Under the pieces are notes generated by a model, which searched no databases, was not told where the DNA came from, and saw only the letters and a program-made list of their open reading frames with translations. From Nitrososphaerales archaeon TH5888 (GTDB lineage Archaea > Thermoproteota > Nitrososphaeria > Nitrososphaerales > Nitrososphaeraceae): a stretch of DNA of 7,333 bases. Made by a program: the position numbers and the translations under genes. Of this stretch, positions 6,879 through 7,333 are shown in pieces (the stretch's first letter is position 1; each line of letters starts with the position of its first letter). The DNA lies in the NCBI GenBank assembly GCA_014523595.1, contig JAATVN010000178.1, positions 1 through 7,333 on the forward strand. The letters run 5' to 3'.

Positions 6879-6885
6879 TATAATT
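6879..6885 (-). promoter_or_regulatory. TATA-like box for the flippase gene
   Basis: AATTATA, within AAATTATACC on the minus strand, lies about 27 nt upstream of the ATG at 6853, the same leaderless spacing seen for other genes here. It supports that ATG as the original start even though the frame is broken after it. The 75-nt gap from the preceding gene gives room for a separate promoter. Confidence 0.45.
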
Positions 6886-6928
6886 TGAATCATTGTAGAA
6901 TATATCCAATCTGCATTTCTCACTATAT

Positions 6929-7333
6929 CTACGCTTTTTTTTCAGTGGATTTTGAAATCATGTTAAACCATGCCCTTGTTTCACTTTTAACCATATAGCA
7001 ACTAATTCCCGATAGAAATGAATTTAACAGTTTTTTTTCTTCTTCCAATAATTCTAATGCGGTCTTTCCATTAATTGAAATATATTTAAGTAATTCGGCA
7101 TACGGTGGGAAAATAAAAGCGTCATCACTATTTTCAACGGCAAGATCAAGCGCAGTGGTAGTATCGAGTTGAATGAATTCATTACCTTCCCTTTTGAGAA
7201 AGTACAGGTTATCTACTTTGGTATCCTTTTTTATTTTTGCATCTTGCAGAATTGAGTTGATACTATATTTTGGGGGTCTTACTATAGATTGACCAATTGT
7301 ATTTATGGTAAAGATAGGTACGTTTAGCTTTGC
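6929..7333 (-). CDS. C-terminal part of a possible HPr-kinase-like protein (partial)
   Basis: The frame is open from the window edge to a TAG at 6931-6929 and gives 134 residues of a C-terminus; the start lies beyond the window. Visible order: VPIFTINTIG (5-14), RPPKYSI, DNLYFLKREG (about 44-53), LDTTTALDLA (about 58-67), IFPPYAELL, a Glu/Lys-rich helix (LELLEEEKKLL), then GISCYMVKSE and a lysine-rich end. A 'YFLxR.G..I.LD...AL.L' block followed near the end by a short 'G(V/I).CY.(V/L)' strand resembles the C-terminal half of HPr-kinase/PEPCK-like serine kinases found in polysaccharide and peptide-modification clusters. The ATP-binding part, which would settle it, is outside the window. No signal or membrane segment is seen. 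It is followed by the flippase gene on the same strand, which suits a surface-glycan locus. The coding call is firm; the family is tentative. Confidence 0.7.
   Translation of the reverse strand, partial: AKLNVPIFTINTIGQSIVRPPKYSINSILQDAKIKKDTKVDNLYFLKREGNEFIQLDTTTALDLAVENSDDAFIFPPYAELLKYISINGKTALELLEEEKKLLNSFLSGISCYMVKSETRAWFNMISKSTEKKA

Noticed and set aside
6895..6932. Imperfect inverted repeat (GTAGAATATA / TATATCTAC) at the end of the partial minus-strand gene
   Set aside because: About nine weak A-T-rich pairs with a bulge and a long loop; not enough to call a terminator.

Overview
The window looks like a piece of an AT-rich archaeal chromosome, most likely an ammonia-oxidising Nitrososphaerota (Thaumarchaeota) of the soil Nitrososphaera/Nitrosocosmicus type. 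The basis is the archaeal/eukaryote-type prolyl-tRNA synthetase with its C-terminal zinc module and terminal tyrosine, frequent TTG and GTG starts, few clear Shine-Dalgarno sites, and archaeal TATA-like boxes about 27 nt upstream of several starts (the leaderless layout). The genus is a guess from memory; phylum level is more secure.

Layout on the plus strand: the 3' part of threonine synthase (1-1182, its start lies before the window) is followed after 2 nt by an ammonia-type NAD+ synthetase (1185-1949). A possible 67-residue two-helix membrane protein (1986-2189) has its own TATA-like box and contains a perfect 21-bp inverted repeat that may be a two-way terminator. On the minus strand, facing it, is a tail-anchored J-domain protein (2201-2614). 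A 164-nt divergent intergenic region then carries promoters for that gene and for a plus-strand run: a 97-residue four-cysteine protein (2779-3072), prolyl-tRNA synthetase (3105-4547), a VTT/DedA-like membrane protein (4574-5212) and a small Asn-rich repeat protein (5202-5576) that overlaps the previous gene by 11 nt.

Facing this run on the minus strand is a separate block: the C-terminal part of a protein that may be HPr-kinase-like (6929-7333, running off the window) and, downstream of it, a 12-helix MOP/Wzx-type flippase (5695-6853). That block suggests a surface-polysaccharide locus. The flippase appears to carry a one-nucleotide frame break near its 5' end: its likely ATG and TATA box are out of frame with a body that clearly encodes the first membrane helix.

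The first two thirds are mostly housekeeping (amino acid, NAD and tRNA charging). The less ordinary parts are the palindrome at 2116-2159, the 44-residue-period repeat protein, the Cys4 protein beside proS, and the frame break in the flippase. I see no rRNA, tRNA, CRISPR array or insertion sequence. No stretch longer than 300 bases is without a gene.
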